A stretch of 21,599 nt of DNA, taken from Euryarchaeota archaeon UBA202. GTDB lineage: Archaea; Thermoplasmatota; E2; UBA202. The stretch is taken from assembly GCA_002502685.1 (NCBI GenBank), contig DAQA01000011.1, forward strand, positions 39,661 to 61,259. Direction: 5' to 3'. The notes under the pieces are model-generated. The model saw only the letters and a program-made list of their open reading frames with translations, was not told the origin of the DNA and made no database searches. Of this stretch, positions 1 to 7,818 are shown in pieces (the stretch's first letter is position 1; every line of letters begins with the position of its first letter). The translations under genes were made by a program, and so were the position numbers.

Positions 1-280
1 AACAGTTCATAGGGAATTTGATAAGTTCCTGTACACCAGCATTATAATAATAGTGCAATAAACCGTTAATATGATAGTCAAGTCATTTACAAATTTTTTT
101 ATCATAAAAAATATAATTTTTTTTTTTTCAAATCCGTATGAAACGATAAAGAAGATGTATTAAATCATTTCATTTACCTGCAAATGCTTAATCTATTTTT
201 AGCGACCAAGTAATGGCCTTACCTTAGTAACCACCTATCAATTCTTTTATAATGAAAACATTTAGACAGATTTTAATAAA
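1..280. other. Intergenic leader region upstream of the isomerase gene
   Basis: AT-rich stretch with long T and A tracts (around 95-130). I see no convincing reading frame, tRNA or hairpin in it. The only assignable element is a TATA-like box near 243-252 that fits the promoter of the following gene. Confidence 0.5.
243..252 (+). promoter_or_regulatory. Box A (TATA) of the PGI/PMI gene
   Basis: The sequence TCTTTTATAA is centred about 26 nt before position 274, which would put the transcript start 7 nt before the ATG at 281. A GGAGG at 283-287 then falls inside the transcript and could serve a start at 299 or 302 instead. Confidence 0.5.
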
Positions 281-1339
281 ATGGAGGAAGTAATCAAAGT
301 GATGATACTTGATAGCCCTGGTGATATCAGGCGGGTAGATAAATCAAGAATGTTAGATGTTCTTGAAACGATACCTCGGCAGGCTGAAGAAGGCATTGCG
401 ATTGGAAAAAAAATAAAGGCTTCATCATGTGATATTAATAAAATTATTATTGTGGGCATGGGTGGATCCGCATTCACAGGCGACTTGATATATGTTCTTG
501 GACGAAAAAGTATACCCTTTCCATTGGTGGTAAGCAAGACTTATTCATTACCAAATTTTGTAGACGAGAAAACATTAGTAATGATTCTAAGCTATAGTGG
601 AAATAGTGAAGAGGCTTTAACAGCATTTCTGGCCGCAAAAGAAAACAACGCACAAATTTGTTCGATTTCCTCAGGAGGTCATCTAGAGGATTCATCAATA
701 GAAGCTACTTGGTATATCAAAGTGCCGGGTGGCCTGCAACCACGGGCAGCAGTTGCATATCTCTTATTTCCCAGTTTGTTTTTTTTACATAAATGCAAAC
801 TTTTAAACCTAGAAAAAAAGGATCTCAATGATTCTCTAAAAGTTATACAAGAATTATATAGGACGATTAATCAGCATGTTCCCACTCAAGATAATTTCGC
901 GAAACGTTTAGCACAGGAGATACTGGGGAAGACACCAAAAATTTATGGTCATGATATTACATCCCCGGTTGCACGAAGATGGCGGACTCAATTTAACGAA
1001 AACAGTAAAATTTTTGCTTTTAATGATGAAGTTCCAGAATGTAACCACAATGAAATTGAGAGTTGGAATGAAAAAAAACACCATTATTATATATTCTTAC
1101 GATCAAAAGATGAAATACCTACGGTTCATAAAAGGTTTATATTAATGAAAGATTTATTGGAAAATGTAACAGAAATATGGGCTAATGGGAAGAGCTCTCT
1201 TGGTCAAATGTTATACCTCATATATCTGGGGGACTATGTTAGCACCTATCTTGCTGTTCTACGGGGAATAGATCCATCACCTGTTCAAAATATTGAAAAA
1301 ATTAAAAAAAGATTAAATGTGCTAAGCTCTGCCGTGTGA
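281..1339 (+). CDS. Bifunctional phosphoglucose/phosphomannose isomerase
   Basis: SIS-fold sugar isomerase that interconverts glucose-6-phosphate or mannose-6-phosphate with fructose-6-phosphate in the cytosol, feeding glycolysis/gluconeogenesis and mannose-based glycan synthesis. At 352 residues it has the usual length of the archaeal PGI/PMI family. Visible motifs are GMGGSA (about residues 59-64), the phosphate-binding SYSGNSEE (104-111), and in the C-terminal half FNENSK followed by an ECNHNEIESW segment, the family's conserved Glu/His region. The ATG at 281 is 7 nt from the predicted transcript start; an in-frame GTG at 299 or ATG at 302 lies 11-14 nt after GGAGG and is a real alternative that removes 6-7 residues. 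Its stop overlaps the end of the convergent DUF99 gene by 18 nt. Family assignment is firm; substrate preference cannot be read from sequence. Confidence 0.9.
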   Translation: MEEVIKVMILDSPGDIRRVDKSRMLDVLETIPRQAEEGIAIGKKIKASSCDINKIIIVGMGGSAFTGDLIYVLGRKSIPFPLVVSKTYSLPNFVDEKTLVMILSYSGNSEEALTAFLAAKENNAQICSISSGGHLEDSSIEATWYIKVPGGLQPRAAVAYLLFPSLFFLHKCKLLNLEKKDLNDSLKVIQELYRTINQHVPTQDNFAKRLAQEILGKTPKIYGHDITSPVARRWRTQFNENSKIFAFNDEVPECNHNEIESWNEKKHHYYIFLRSKDEIPTVHKRFILMKDLLENVTEIWANGKSSLGQMLYLIYLGDYVSTYLAVLRGIDPSPVQNIEKIKKRLNVLSSAV

Positions 1340-1891
1340 CTCGCCTAGGGTTATACCTGTTGCAATCAAATGTGCAATGCGGATAGGCTCTGGAATAGCC
1401 CCTCTAATTGTACAAAGACTTATAATCTCACGAACAGTAGGAAATGTTATTCCTACATATTGTACATAGAGAGGATACTTGCCGTTTACTTGTCTTAGGT
1501 TACCTTCTAAAATAGTATCCCATCTTTTTTTCCAGTCAACAAAATGTTTTTGTAAAGCATTTTTTATTTTTATAAAATCGGGTTGCTCTCGAGTAATCGT
1601 TATGACAGGTAGCCCTGTGCTCTTATGAAGTTCTTGAATATCAACAACATTAAATCCCCCTAGAGAGATGCCATCTAACATAATAACTTTTAATTGCTTC
1701 TTATGACGCGTTCCGTTAATTAGATTGATGATAATGGCAGTTGCATCACACCCGTCAACTTCTATTTCAGCCTTTAAAATACCTTCAATGTAGGCATTGC
1801 CTCGTATCACAACACCAATCACTGCAACCTTCTTTTGGCCAAATGAAAAAGGTGCATCATCAATACCGATTATCTTAATTTCCTGTTTCAT
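1322..1891 (-). CDS. DUF99/UPF0215 family protein (endonuclease dU-like)
   Basis: 189-residue archaeal DUF99 protein. The family has an RNase-H-like/endonuclease V-like fold, and database naming links it to cleavage of deaminated (dU-containing) DNA; I recall this only at family level. Typical features here are the N-terminal GIDDAPF motif carrying two acidic residues, the central strand VIMLDGISLGGFNVVD with a further Asp, and a C-terminal helix ending in PEPIRIAHLIATGI. It is the last gene of a reverse operon: its ATG overlaps the TGA of pth2 (ATGA, 1888-1891), implying translational coupling. Its 3' end overlaps the convergent isomerase gene by 18 nt. Family assignment is strong; the biochemical activity is inferred from the family. 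Confidence 0.85.
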   Translation of the reverse strand: MKQEIKIIGIDDAPFSFGQKKVAVIGVVIRGNAYIEGILKAEIEVDGCDATAIIINLINGTRHKKQLKVIMLDGISLGGFNVVDIQELHKSTGLPVITITREQPDFIKIKNALQKHFVDWKKRWDTILEGNLRQVNGKYPLYVQYVGITFPTVREIISLCTIRGAIPEPIRIAHLIATGITLGESHGRA

Positions 1892-2253
1892 CGTAATTTT
1901 AGTTTTCCTGTCACCTTGTTGAGTTCCACCTCTGATGCGGGGCCAATTGCTATTGCTGTAAGAGTGCCAGGTTCAAGCTCGGTGTAGCCTGCATCTCTAA
2001 TAATGGCGGTCTGTAAACCCATTTGATGTGCTATGCTTTCCAGTTCTCTCATTTCTTCTTCGTTTGTTTTAACGATAATTTTTTTTTGTCCTTCTCTTAA
2101 CCACTTCTTGACTAGTTTCGGTTTTTTTTCCATACTTTTTAGGGTGCATTCTACAGCCGCATGGGCTACTTGTGCTGCGATTTTTCCAGGTGACATCTCA
2201 ATATCTTGTGTGATGATCACCATTTTGTGGCCTACTGGTATTTTTTTTTCCAT
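1888..2253 (-). CDS. pth2: Peptidyl-tRNA hydrolase, Pth2 type
   Basis: Hydrolyses the ester bond of peptidyl-tRNA released from stalled ribosomes and so recycles tRNA. The 121 residues match the archaeal/eukaryotic Pth2 family and not bacterial Pth: MSPGKIAAQVAHAAVE near the N terminus contains the conserved Lys and His, and the C-terminal part holds RDAGYTELEPGTLTAIAIGP with the conserved Asp and the T.L.PGT segment. The ATG at 2253 lies inside the end of the upstream small-barrel gene (22-nt overlap) and follows GGGTGA by a few bases; an internal ATG at 2223 is an alternative that removes the overlap. It is the middle gene of a three-gene reverse operon with DUF99 downstream. Confidence 0.92.
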   Translation of the reverse strand: MEKKIPVGHKMVIITQDIEMSPGKIAAQVAHAAVECTLKSMEKKPKLVKKWLREGQKKIIVKTNEEEMRELESIAHQMGLQTAIIRDAGYTELEPGTLTAIAIGPASEVELNKVTGKLKLR

Positions 2254-2510
2254 TGTTCACCCATTTTTATTGCATTATCCCATTCAACAATTCCCCGAAT
2301 TCTTACTTGATCCTTTGATGCTTCTATATGTTTCAAGGGGATGGCAAGATATTTTTTTTCTTTTTTAATTATTACCAAGTCTCCCTCCATAGAGATGGTT
2401 TCTCCTATCCTATTTCCCTCTTTGTCTACAACAAATTTTGAAATCAATGAGTATTGTTTCCTGGATTTAAACAGGAGAGGTGTAAAGATTATTAATTTTG
2501 TTAGAGACAT
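2232..2510 (-). CDS. Small PRC-barrel-like archaeal protein
   Basis: About 92 residues from the ATG at 2510. The reading frame extends to an ATG at 2534, but that codon lies only about 5 nt from the TATA element at 2539-2548, hence upstream of the expected transcript start near 2516. The codon at 2510 is therefore preferred and would be nearly leaderless. The body (KFVVDKEGNRIGETISMEGD, then KKYLAIPLKHIEA) alternates short strands and glycines in the way small PRC-barrel-like domains do, and ends in a charged EQWKKKYQ tail. No enzyme motif is visible. It heads the operon with pth2 and DUF99, so a translation- or RNA-related role is possible, but function is unknown. The domain label is tentative. 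Confidence 0.65.
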   Translation of the reverse strand: MSLTKLIIFTPLLFKSRKQYSLISKFVVDKEGNRIGETISMEGDLVIIKKEKKYLAIPLKHIEASKDQVRIRGIVEWDNAIKMGEQWKKKYQ

Positions 2511-2538
2511 GAAAAGTTCTGTTCTCGGTATCATTTGA

Positions 2539-2548
2539 TATATAAATA
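2539..2548. promoter_or_regulatory. Shared bidirectional TATA element
   Basis: TATATAAATA on the plus strand reads TATTTATATA on the minus strand, so a nearly symmetric box can bind TBP in either orientation. About 26 nt to the right lies the ATG at 2570 (leaderless), and about 26 nt to the left is position 2516, 6 nt before the reverse start at 2510. Both spacings fit archaeal box A geometry. Confidence 0.6.
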
Positions 2549-2569
2549 GTAAGCCTATTAATAAAATTG

Positions 2570-3691
2570 ATGCGTCGTTATGATGTAGTGATTGTAGGCG
2601 GGGGCCCTGTTGGTGGCTTGGTAGCTAGACAGGTTTCATCCCAGGGTTTTTCTACCCTTATCCTGGAGGAACACAAACAAATCGGGATACCGGTGCGCTG
2701 TGCAGGACTGGTAACGGAGCGTGTTCTTAATCTAGTTGATGTCTCTGAGGATATCATTTTAAACCGTATTAAGGGTGCCTGTGTTCATTTTCCTGGTGGC
2801 CATCAGATAGAAATTGGTGGGCAAAGAACACATGCTTTTTCTATTGATCGAGAAAAGTTTGATAAAGATCTGGTGCAAAAGGCGTTAGCAGAGGGTGCTG
2901 AACTCGGGCTGAATTGCAGGGTTATTGATATTTATAAACAAAGAGTTATCTTGAATGGAGGCAAAGAAATTGGCTATAAGTTTCTTGTAGGAAGTGATGG
3001 TCCACGGAGCCTTATCAGACAAAAGTTTGGTTTTCCAAAACCCCGGGAGATGATTTTAGGGATGAATGCTGAAGTCCCCCGGGATCATGATTGTTCTCTT
3101 GTTGATATTTTCTTTGGTGAAAAAATAGCGCCCGGTTTTTTTTCTTGGATAATTCCTGCAGGTGATTTCATTCGGGTGGGTTTAGGTGTCAGAGAGGGTT
3201 ATAATCCCCGAAAATACTTTCAATTGTTTTTGAATACACTAAATATCGATTTTCCTGTCTCAGTGCATGCAGGTTTTATCCCGTTAGGTCCTCTTACGAA
3301 TCTTGTTCGAGATAATGTAACATTAGTGGGGGACGCAGCTTGCCAGGTGAAGCCTTCATCTGGAGGTGGTCTTTTTCCTGGACTGGTTGCTGCCCTGTAC
3401 TGTAGCGAGGCATTAGTAAGGGCATTGGAGGACGGTGTCTCTCTTGCTATGTATCCTAAGGAGTGGTTTTCACATGTGGGAAAGGAACTGAAAAAAGGAT
3501 ATATATTGAGAAAAATTTTTTTGCGTATGGATGATCGAAAACTTGAAAAATTATTTTATATCCTTGGCACAGGGAATATATGCTCCATCATCAATGATTA
3601 TGGAGATATTGATTATCCCTCACGGGTAATTTTTGAGATAGTTAAACAGCATCCTTCATTTCTAAAATTTTTACCTTTTTTTCTCTTTTAA
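2570..3691 (+). CDS. Geranylgeranyl reductase family FAD-dependent oxidoreductase
   Basis: 373-residue flavoprotein of the archaeal geranylgeranyl reductase family, which saturates isoprenoid chains of ether lipids or related prenyl compounds at the membrane. The N terminus has the Rossmann FAD fingerprint VVIVGGGPVGG (residues 7-17) and an acidic residue ending the second strand (LILEE). PVRCAGLV follows at about residue 44, matching the family's conserved Cys-Gly region. The second FAD signature is near residue 250: LVGDAACQVKPSSGGGLFPG. The frame can begin at a TTG (2567), but the ATG at 2570 coincides with the transcript start expected from the box at 2539-2548. It stands alone and is divergent from the pth2 operon. 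The exact substrate (digeranylgeranyl-glycerophospholipid or another prenyl lipid) cannot be decided. Confidence 0.85.
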   Translation: MRRYDVVIVGGGPVGGLVARQVSSQGFSTLILEEHKQIGIPVRCAGLVTERVLNLVDVSEDIILNRIKGACVHFPGGHQIEIGGQRTHAFSIDREKFDKDLVQKALAEGAELGLNCRVIDIYKQRVILNGGKEIGYKFLVGSDGPRSLIRQKFGFPKPREMILGMNAEVPRDHDCSLVDIFFGEKIAPGFFSWIIPAGDFIRVGLGVREGYNPRKYFQLFLNTLNIDFPVSVHAGFIPLGPLTNLVRDNVTLVGDAACQVKPSSGGGLFPGLVAALYCSEALVRALEDGVSLAMYPKEWFSHVGKELKKGYILRKIFLRMDDRKLEKLFYILGTGNICSIINDYGDIDYPSRVIFEIVKQHPSFLKFLPFFLF

Positions 3692-3763
3692 ATCGGTTGT
3701 CTTGACTTCTCTATTGTGATGAAGTTAGGATTTATTGTTTTCCGTAAAGTTGCCCCATCTATA

Positions 3764-4342
3764 TTATTGAGTCTCGATGGTTATACTGTTTATGATAATG
3801 TCCTCAAGGGGTTTTCCCCCGCCTGGGCTGGGTTCAAGGCTTTCATCGTGGGGGGTACTGGCAATCTCTTCTACAACCTCTAGTCCTTCAATAACCACAC
3901 CAAATGCTGCATATTGTTCATCTAGCAAATGCTGAGCTCCATCGCAAATAAAAAATTCTGCACTTGCACTATTTAAATCTGTTCCGCGTGCCATAGAGAT
4001 TGCGCCGTCCACATGTTGGACATCAGGATGTGTTTCAAATTCTATTGTTCCATAGGGACTGGTTTTTTGGGATCCATCTGGTGTATATCGGCCAGCTTGA
4101 ATCATAAAATCGTCCTTAACCCGATGGAAAATAAGTCCATCGTAAAAACCATCTGTTGCTAATTTTATGAAATTTTCTGTAGTAATGGGTAGTTTGTCCT
4201 CAAAAAGTTTGATTTTTATTGTTCCTTCTGATGTATCTATTATTGCTAGCTGGTTTTTTTCATCTTCATTTTCAAGGCATCCGCTTCCTATCACAAGAAG
4301 AAATGCACTTATGGATATTAGTGTTAAAGCCTTTTTAGACAT
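3764..4342 (-). CDS. Cyclophilin-type peptidyl-prolyl isomerase, predicted lipoprotein
   Basis: Catalyses cis-trans isomerisation of prolyl bonds and probably assists folding of exported proteins outside the membrane. Residues 1-22 form a signal peptide with a lipobox (IGSGC, Cys22), so the enzyme is predicted to be lipid-anchored. The cyclophilin domain (about 30-190) keeps the catalytic FHRV (Arg74), FMIQAG (79-84) and SAEFFI segments and has no major insertion. A TATA-like element near 4385-4396 would give a leader of about 22 nt. It converges with the geranylgeranyl-reductase-like gene and diverges from Taw2. The domain call is firm; the extracellular location rests on the lipobox. Lipid anchoring fits the exported peptidases elsewhere in the window, though no operon links them. 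Confidence 0.9.
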   Translation of the reverse strand: MSKKALTLISISAFLLVIGSGCLENEDEKNQLAIIDTSEGTIKIKLFEDKLPITTENFIKLATDGFYDGLIFHRVKDDFMIQAGRYTPDGSQKTSPYGTIEFETHPDVQHVDGAISMARGTDLNSASAEFFICDGAQHLLDEQYAAFGVVIEGLEVVEEIASTPHDESLEPSPGGGKPLEDIIINSITIETQ

Positions 4343-4574
4343 TTTATCCCCGTATTTATTGTTAGGAAATTACATACAGAGTTCTTTTTAAATATTTTTT
4401 GTATTTCTTGCATCTGCATCTTTTTTTTAGGTTTTTTTGTAGAGATGTATTAAAATGTTTTTACTAGTTTTAACTATTTTTTTGGGAATTATTAAAATAG
4501 CCTGTGTTTCTTTTTTATAGAAATATTTTTTATAACTGTTTCTAATTCTGTGATATTGTTTCTTGTTGGATAGT

Positions 4575-5450
4575 ATGGTTAAGGTGAATCGTGGGGAACA
4601 AAAGTCATCTGGCAAAAACCAGTTTGCAATTCCATATCATCAAATAAAACATGAATTATCGGCCCTTATAACGCCTTCTCTATTAAGATTTATCCCCAAA
4701 AAATGGGAAAAAATTGGTGATGTTTTGATTCTCAAGTTTCCTGAAGGATTACAGGACAAGGAGATTGTTGCTGAAGTCTATGCACGGGTGTTAAACTGTC
4801 GAACCGTTATGGAAGATATCGGGGGGATAAAAGGTGTTAAACGGGAACCAGACTTATGTTTTTTATATGGAGATGAGAATATGGAAACTATTCATCTAGA
4901 AAACGGTATTTATTTTAAATTGGATGTTTCAAAGATTATGTTTTCTTCAGGAAATATCGATGAAAGAATCAGGATGGCAACTATTTCTTCTCCTCATGAA
5001 ACAGTGGTTGATTTTTTTTCGGGGATTGGATATTTTACGATACCCATGGCCGTATATTGTTCCCCTCATATCTTTGCGTGTGAACTGAATCCTATTGCTT
5101 ACGAATATCTCTTGGAAAATATTAAGATAAACCAAGTTGAGGATCGAGTAACATGTCTGCTGGGTGATTGTCGAGATGTGGCTCCCCCTCACGTTGCTGA
5201 TAGGATAGTTATGGGTTACTTTAAGTCATATGACTTTTTACCCTATGCCTTTAAGGTTTTAAAAAGAAAAGGGGGTATTATTCATTATCATGAATTATGC
5301 CCCACTGAATTATTATCAAATTATCCCCTAGAGAAATTCGATGAAGTCGCTCGTGATTACCATCGGAATGCTAAAATTCTTCATTATCATAAAATTAAAT
5401 CCTATAATCCCCGCGTTAGTCATGTAGTAATTGATATTCATTTTTTCTAG
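4575..5450 (+). CDS. taw2: tRNA-Phe wybutosine-synthesis aminocarboxypropyltransferase, Taw2-like
   Basis: Trm5/TYW2-family SAM enzyme; Taw2 transfers the aminocarboxypropyl group of SAM to the tricyclic base at position 37 of tRNA-Phe. The N-terminal RNA-binding half is followed by KIMFSSGNIDERIRM and the SAM-binding loop VVDFFSGIGYFTIP (about residues 145-158), then an acidic second strand (FACELNP). Where Trm5 methyltransferases carry a catalytic NPP-type motif, this protein has RIVMGYFKSYDF, which is why I favour Taw2 over Trm5. The frame opens at TTG 4563; the ATG at 4575 is preferred because a TATA-like stretch (about 4527-4536) predicts a transcript start near 4558. Its 3' end overlaps the convergent Nudix gene by 35 nt. 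An alternative is a Trm5 paralogue. Confidence 0.85.
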   Translation: MVKVNRGEQKSSGKNQFAIPYHQIKHELSALITPSLLRFIPKKWEKIGDVLILKFPEGLQDKEIVAEVYARVLNCRTVMEDIGGIKGVKREPDLCFLYGDENMETIHLENGIYFKLDVSKIMFSSGNIDERIRMATISSPHETVVDFFSGIGYFTIPMAVYCSPHIFACELNPIAYEYLLENIKINQVEDRVTCLLGDCRDVAPPHVADRIVMGYFKSYDFLPYAFKVLKRKGGIIHYHELCPTELLSNYPLEKFDEVARDYHRNAKILHYHKIKSYNPRVSHVVIDIHFF

Positions 5451-5844
5451 TACTTTCGAATACTTCCTTTAATTTTGGGACTGTTTGAAAGTTGGTGATC
5501 CCCTCGGGTAATATCCACTTGTAGTCAGTATGTTCCCAATCTATCTGTATCTTTTTTGTTGCCGTAGAAAAGAGAAAAGGGTAAATGGCCCAATGAAAAA
5601 ATTTTCCTCCATGGTTACTCTTAAATTTGATAGGTTTTCCTCTTTTAACCAATTTAAAATCAGTGGTTTTAAGGCCAGTTTCTTCAACAATTTCCTTAAC
5701 AGCCGTTTCGAATGGTTCTTCAGTTTTTTCTACATATCCAGAAATGCCCGCCCAGTGGCCCTTGTAGGTTTTTACATGATTGCTTCTTTTCAGGAGCAAT
5801 ATTTTTTTCTTATACATCAAAAAACAAGTTACTACCTCCGTCAT
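5416..5844 (-). CDS. Nudix hydrolase
   Basis: 142-residue Nudix-fold hydrolase, probably acting on a nucleotide or similar diphosphate. The Nudix box is GYVEKTEEPFETAVKEIVEETGL, split here as GYVEKTEEPF and ETAVKEIVEETGL: spacing and metal-binding Glu residues fit G-x5-E-x7-RE-U-x-EE-x-G-U, but Lys replaces the usual Arg before the first Glu of the RE pair. The frame runs open to 5958, but the ATG at 5844 starts MTEVVTCFLM exactly at the first Nudix strand and overlaps the TGA of the upstream PIN-ATPase gene as ATGA (5841-5844). Translational coupling therefore fixes the start. The KKKILLLKRS and HWAGISGY segments are typical of the fold. Substrate unknown. Confidence 0.88.
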   Translation of the reverse strand: MTEVVTCFLMYKKKILLLKRSNHVKTYKGHWAGISGYVEKTEEPFETAVKEIVEETGLKTTDFKLVKRGKPIKFKSNHGGKFFHWAIYPFLFSTATKKIQIDWEHTDYKWILPEGITNFQTVPKLKEVFESTRKNEYQLLHD

Positions 5845-7625
5845 GTCCTGTCCTTCTCTCTCACGGTGATAGTCTTGTTTGATGCAATAAAATCTAAGAA
5901 AATGTTCCCAATTCCACTTTTCTTTTTGATACGAAGTTCCCCTTTTTGGCTTACGCAACCCGTGAAAAAAACTTCCCCATCAACCATCAAATCGATTTCT
6001 TTTCCTCGATATTGTTTGCCAACGTTTACAAGAATGTTTTCTCCTGCTTTTTTAATAGTTGGTATCTGGTTTTCTTGCTTTTGAAAGGGATACACGTTTA
6101 TCTTTATCCCCGCTTCCTCCTCAATCTGGGATATGGTTTTACCACCCCGCCCAATAATCCGGGGGATATCACTTTCTTCTACATACACATTTGCTCTATC
6201 CAAGCTAATCTCAGTCTCCACCGTTCCTTTTGCATATTTTTTAAGAATATACCTAAGTTGTCGTTCTGCTAGTTTATCGGATGCCTGACTTTTTTCCCCA
6301 ATGGCCATAACAACAACCTGTTCTCCATACGAATATATTTCGTAAAGAGGTTTTTGGGTATTAAAATCAGTAATCAAAATCACAGGGCGGGCCAAATCAG
6401 CTTCCTTCATGCCCGAAGGGATTTTTACAGTAAAGATTGTTTCTAGGATTTGATTGATTTTTCCATCTTTTATGTGAATAACTGTGTCAACAACCTGGGG
6501 TATCATTCCTAATTCAATCCTTCCGATGAGACGCTGAATAGCATCTATCCCTCGATTTGCATGTGTTACACCAATCAAGCCAACCCCTGCAAGACGCATA
6601 TCTGAAAATATCTTGAAATCTCTGTTTTTTCTAACCTCATCATAAATAACAAAATCTGGTCGTACCAAAAGGAGAATGTCAGCTGTCAGCTCCATATTAT
6701 TTTCCAGGGGTGCATACTGGGTTATTTCATCTCTTACTTGTAAATCACGGGGGTTTTCGATAGTTTTTACCACGGTCCCTTTTTCATATAAATATTCTGC
6801 CACTGCCTGAGAAAATGTTGACTTACCTGAGCCAGGTGGCCCGGATACTAATATCCCTCGATGATAATTTGTGAGGCGATTGATGAGTTCGGGAGGGGGG
6901 TCATAATCCGATAGTGTGAGTTTAACAATAGGGCGAGTAGCAGTTAATTCAGCTAAATCAGAAAAGGGGGGGCGGGCTATAGTAATCCTCATGGCGCCTA
7001 ATTGGACAACAGTTGCCCCTTTTCGTTCAATTTCGATGAAACCCCGCTGATCGCGTTTAGCCTCTTCAATTATTTCCCTGCTAATCTTGCTCAGTGCCTC
7101 TCGTGTGAGTGGCCGGGGGTCTAGATTAATCAATTTTGATTCCCCTGGTTTTCCTTTTTTTGCGTAGGGTTTGCAGCCTTCCTTGAGATGTACGCTCATT
7201 GTTTCTTTATCAAAATAATTTAGTAGCGTCAGTCTACTGGTTTCATTGGTAGGCTGGATGTAATGGGTTTTGAGTCCTCTAGCCTTGGCCACGTGTGCTT
7301 GCACCCGATCGGATGTCACTAGTGTCGCCTTTGTTTTTTCCACGAGTTCCCTGATGAGGGCATCTATACCCCCCTCGATTTCTGAGGGTAGGGGTTGATT
7401 ACCTAAAAAATGGATAGTTATTTTTCCTTCTTGCTGTAAAGCATGGAGTTGAATAATCTCATTAAGGCCAGTAATTCCGCTTTCTTTACCTTGATTGGCA
7501 AGGTTCTCAAGTTTTGCAATCACAGCCTCGGGAATAAGTATATCAGCTTCCGTGAGTTCACCTTTTTCAATGAGGTGCGTTATCTGGCCATCCACTATTA
7601 CAGAGGTATCTGGGATAATTCTCAT
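5841..7625 (-). CDS. PIN domain-ATPase-KH domain protein
   Basis: Conserved archaeal protein of about 594 residues combining three modules. An N-terminal PIN nuclease-like domain (about 1-120) has acidic positions in IPDTSVIVDG, the PEAVIAKLE segment and LVTSDRVQ. A secretion-ATPase-like (PilT/VirB11) domain has Walker A GPPGSGKST (about 262-270) and a Walker B-like region DFVIYDEVR. A KH RNA-binding motif IPRIIGRGGKTI lies at about 487-498. The combination suggests ATP-driven RNA processing or binding rather than secretion, but the biological role is not established. The frame extends to GTG 7649; ATG 7625 is preferred because it follows AAGGAT and begins directly at the first PIN strand. 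It is translationally coupled to the Nudix gene downstream, and a C/D sRNA lies just upstream. Confidence 0.88.
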   Translation of the reverse strand: MRIIPDTSVIVDGQITHLIEKGELTEADILIPEAVIAKLENLANQGKESGITGLNEIIQLHALQQEGKITIHFLGNQPLPSEIEGGIDALIRELVEKTKATLVTSDRVQAHVAKARGLKTHYIQPTNETSRLTLLNYFDKETMSVHLKEGCKPYAKKGKPGESKLINLDPRPLTREALSKISREIIEEAKRDQRGFIEIERKGATVVQLGAMRITIARPPFSDLAELTATRPIVKLTLSDYDPPPELINRLTNYHRGILVSGPPGSGKSTFSQAVAEYLYEKGTVVKTIENPRDLQVRDEITQYAPLENNMELTADILLLVRPDFVIYDEVRKNRDFKIFSDMRLAGVGLIGVTHANRGIDAIQRLIGRIELGMIPQVVDTVIHIKDGKINQILETIFTVKIPSGMKEADLARPVILITDFNTQKPLYEIYSYGEQVVVMAIGEKSQASDKLAERQLRYILKKYAKGTVETEISLDRANVYVEESDIPRIIGRGGKTISQIEEEAGIKINVYPFQKQENQIPTIKKAGENILVNVGKQYRGKEIDLMVDGEVFFTGCVSQKGELRIKKKSGIGNIFLDFIASNKTITVREKDRT

Positions 7626-7670
7626 TCTATCCTTATTCTTATTTTGCACCTGAGGAGATCCGTTGCTTGG

Positions 7671-7740
7671 ATTATGCCACTCAGCCCGCCCGTCTTTTCT
7701 TCACGCTATCAGATGGCGTTCATCATCATTGTGGCAATAT
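7671..7740 (-). ncRNA. Box C/D guide sRNA
   Basis: Read on the reverse strand: terminal stem half TGCCAC (7736-7731), C box ATGATGA (7729-7723), a 10-nt spacer guide, D' box CTGA (7712-7709), spacer TAGC, C' box GTGAAGA (7704-7698, one mismatch to RUGAUGA), a 13-nt guide ending GACGGGCGGG (7694-7685), D box CTGA (7684-7681), and stem half GTGGCA (7680-7675), the exact complement of the first half. All boxes are in order with archaeal spacing. The D guide pairs with nine bases of the universal 16S rRNA segment CCGCCCGUC (E. coli 1399-1407); the D+5 rule selects C1402 for 2'-O-methylation. This RNA would act with fibrillarin, Nop5 and L7Ae. It has its own upstream box A (7754-7762) and lies between pcn and the PIN-ATPase gene. 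No tool was run. Confidence 0.85.
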
Positions 7741-7753
7741 GCAATAGATAGCC

Positions 7754-7762
7754 CTTTAAAAG
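7754..7762 (-). promoter_or_regulatory. Box A for the C/D sRNA
   Basis: CTTTTAAAG on the reverse strand is centred about 26 nt before position 7732, which coincides with the 5' stem of the sRNA (7736-7731). It supports independent transcription of the sRNA, possibly continuing into the PIN-ATPase operon. Confidence 0.55.
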
Positions 7763-7818
7763 AATATTGTGGTAATTATTGTAATCCCTCCCTGATTTAT
7801 GGCGTTTTTTTCAGGGTT

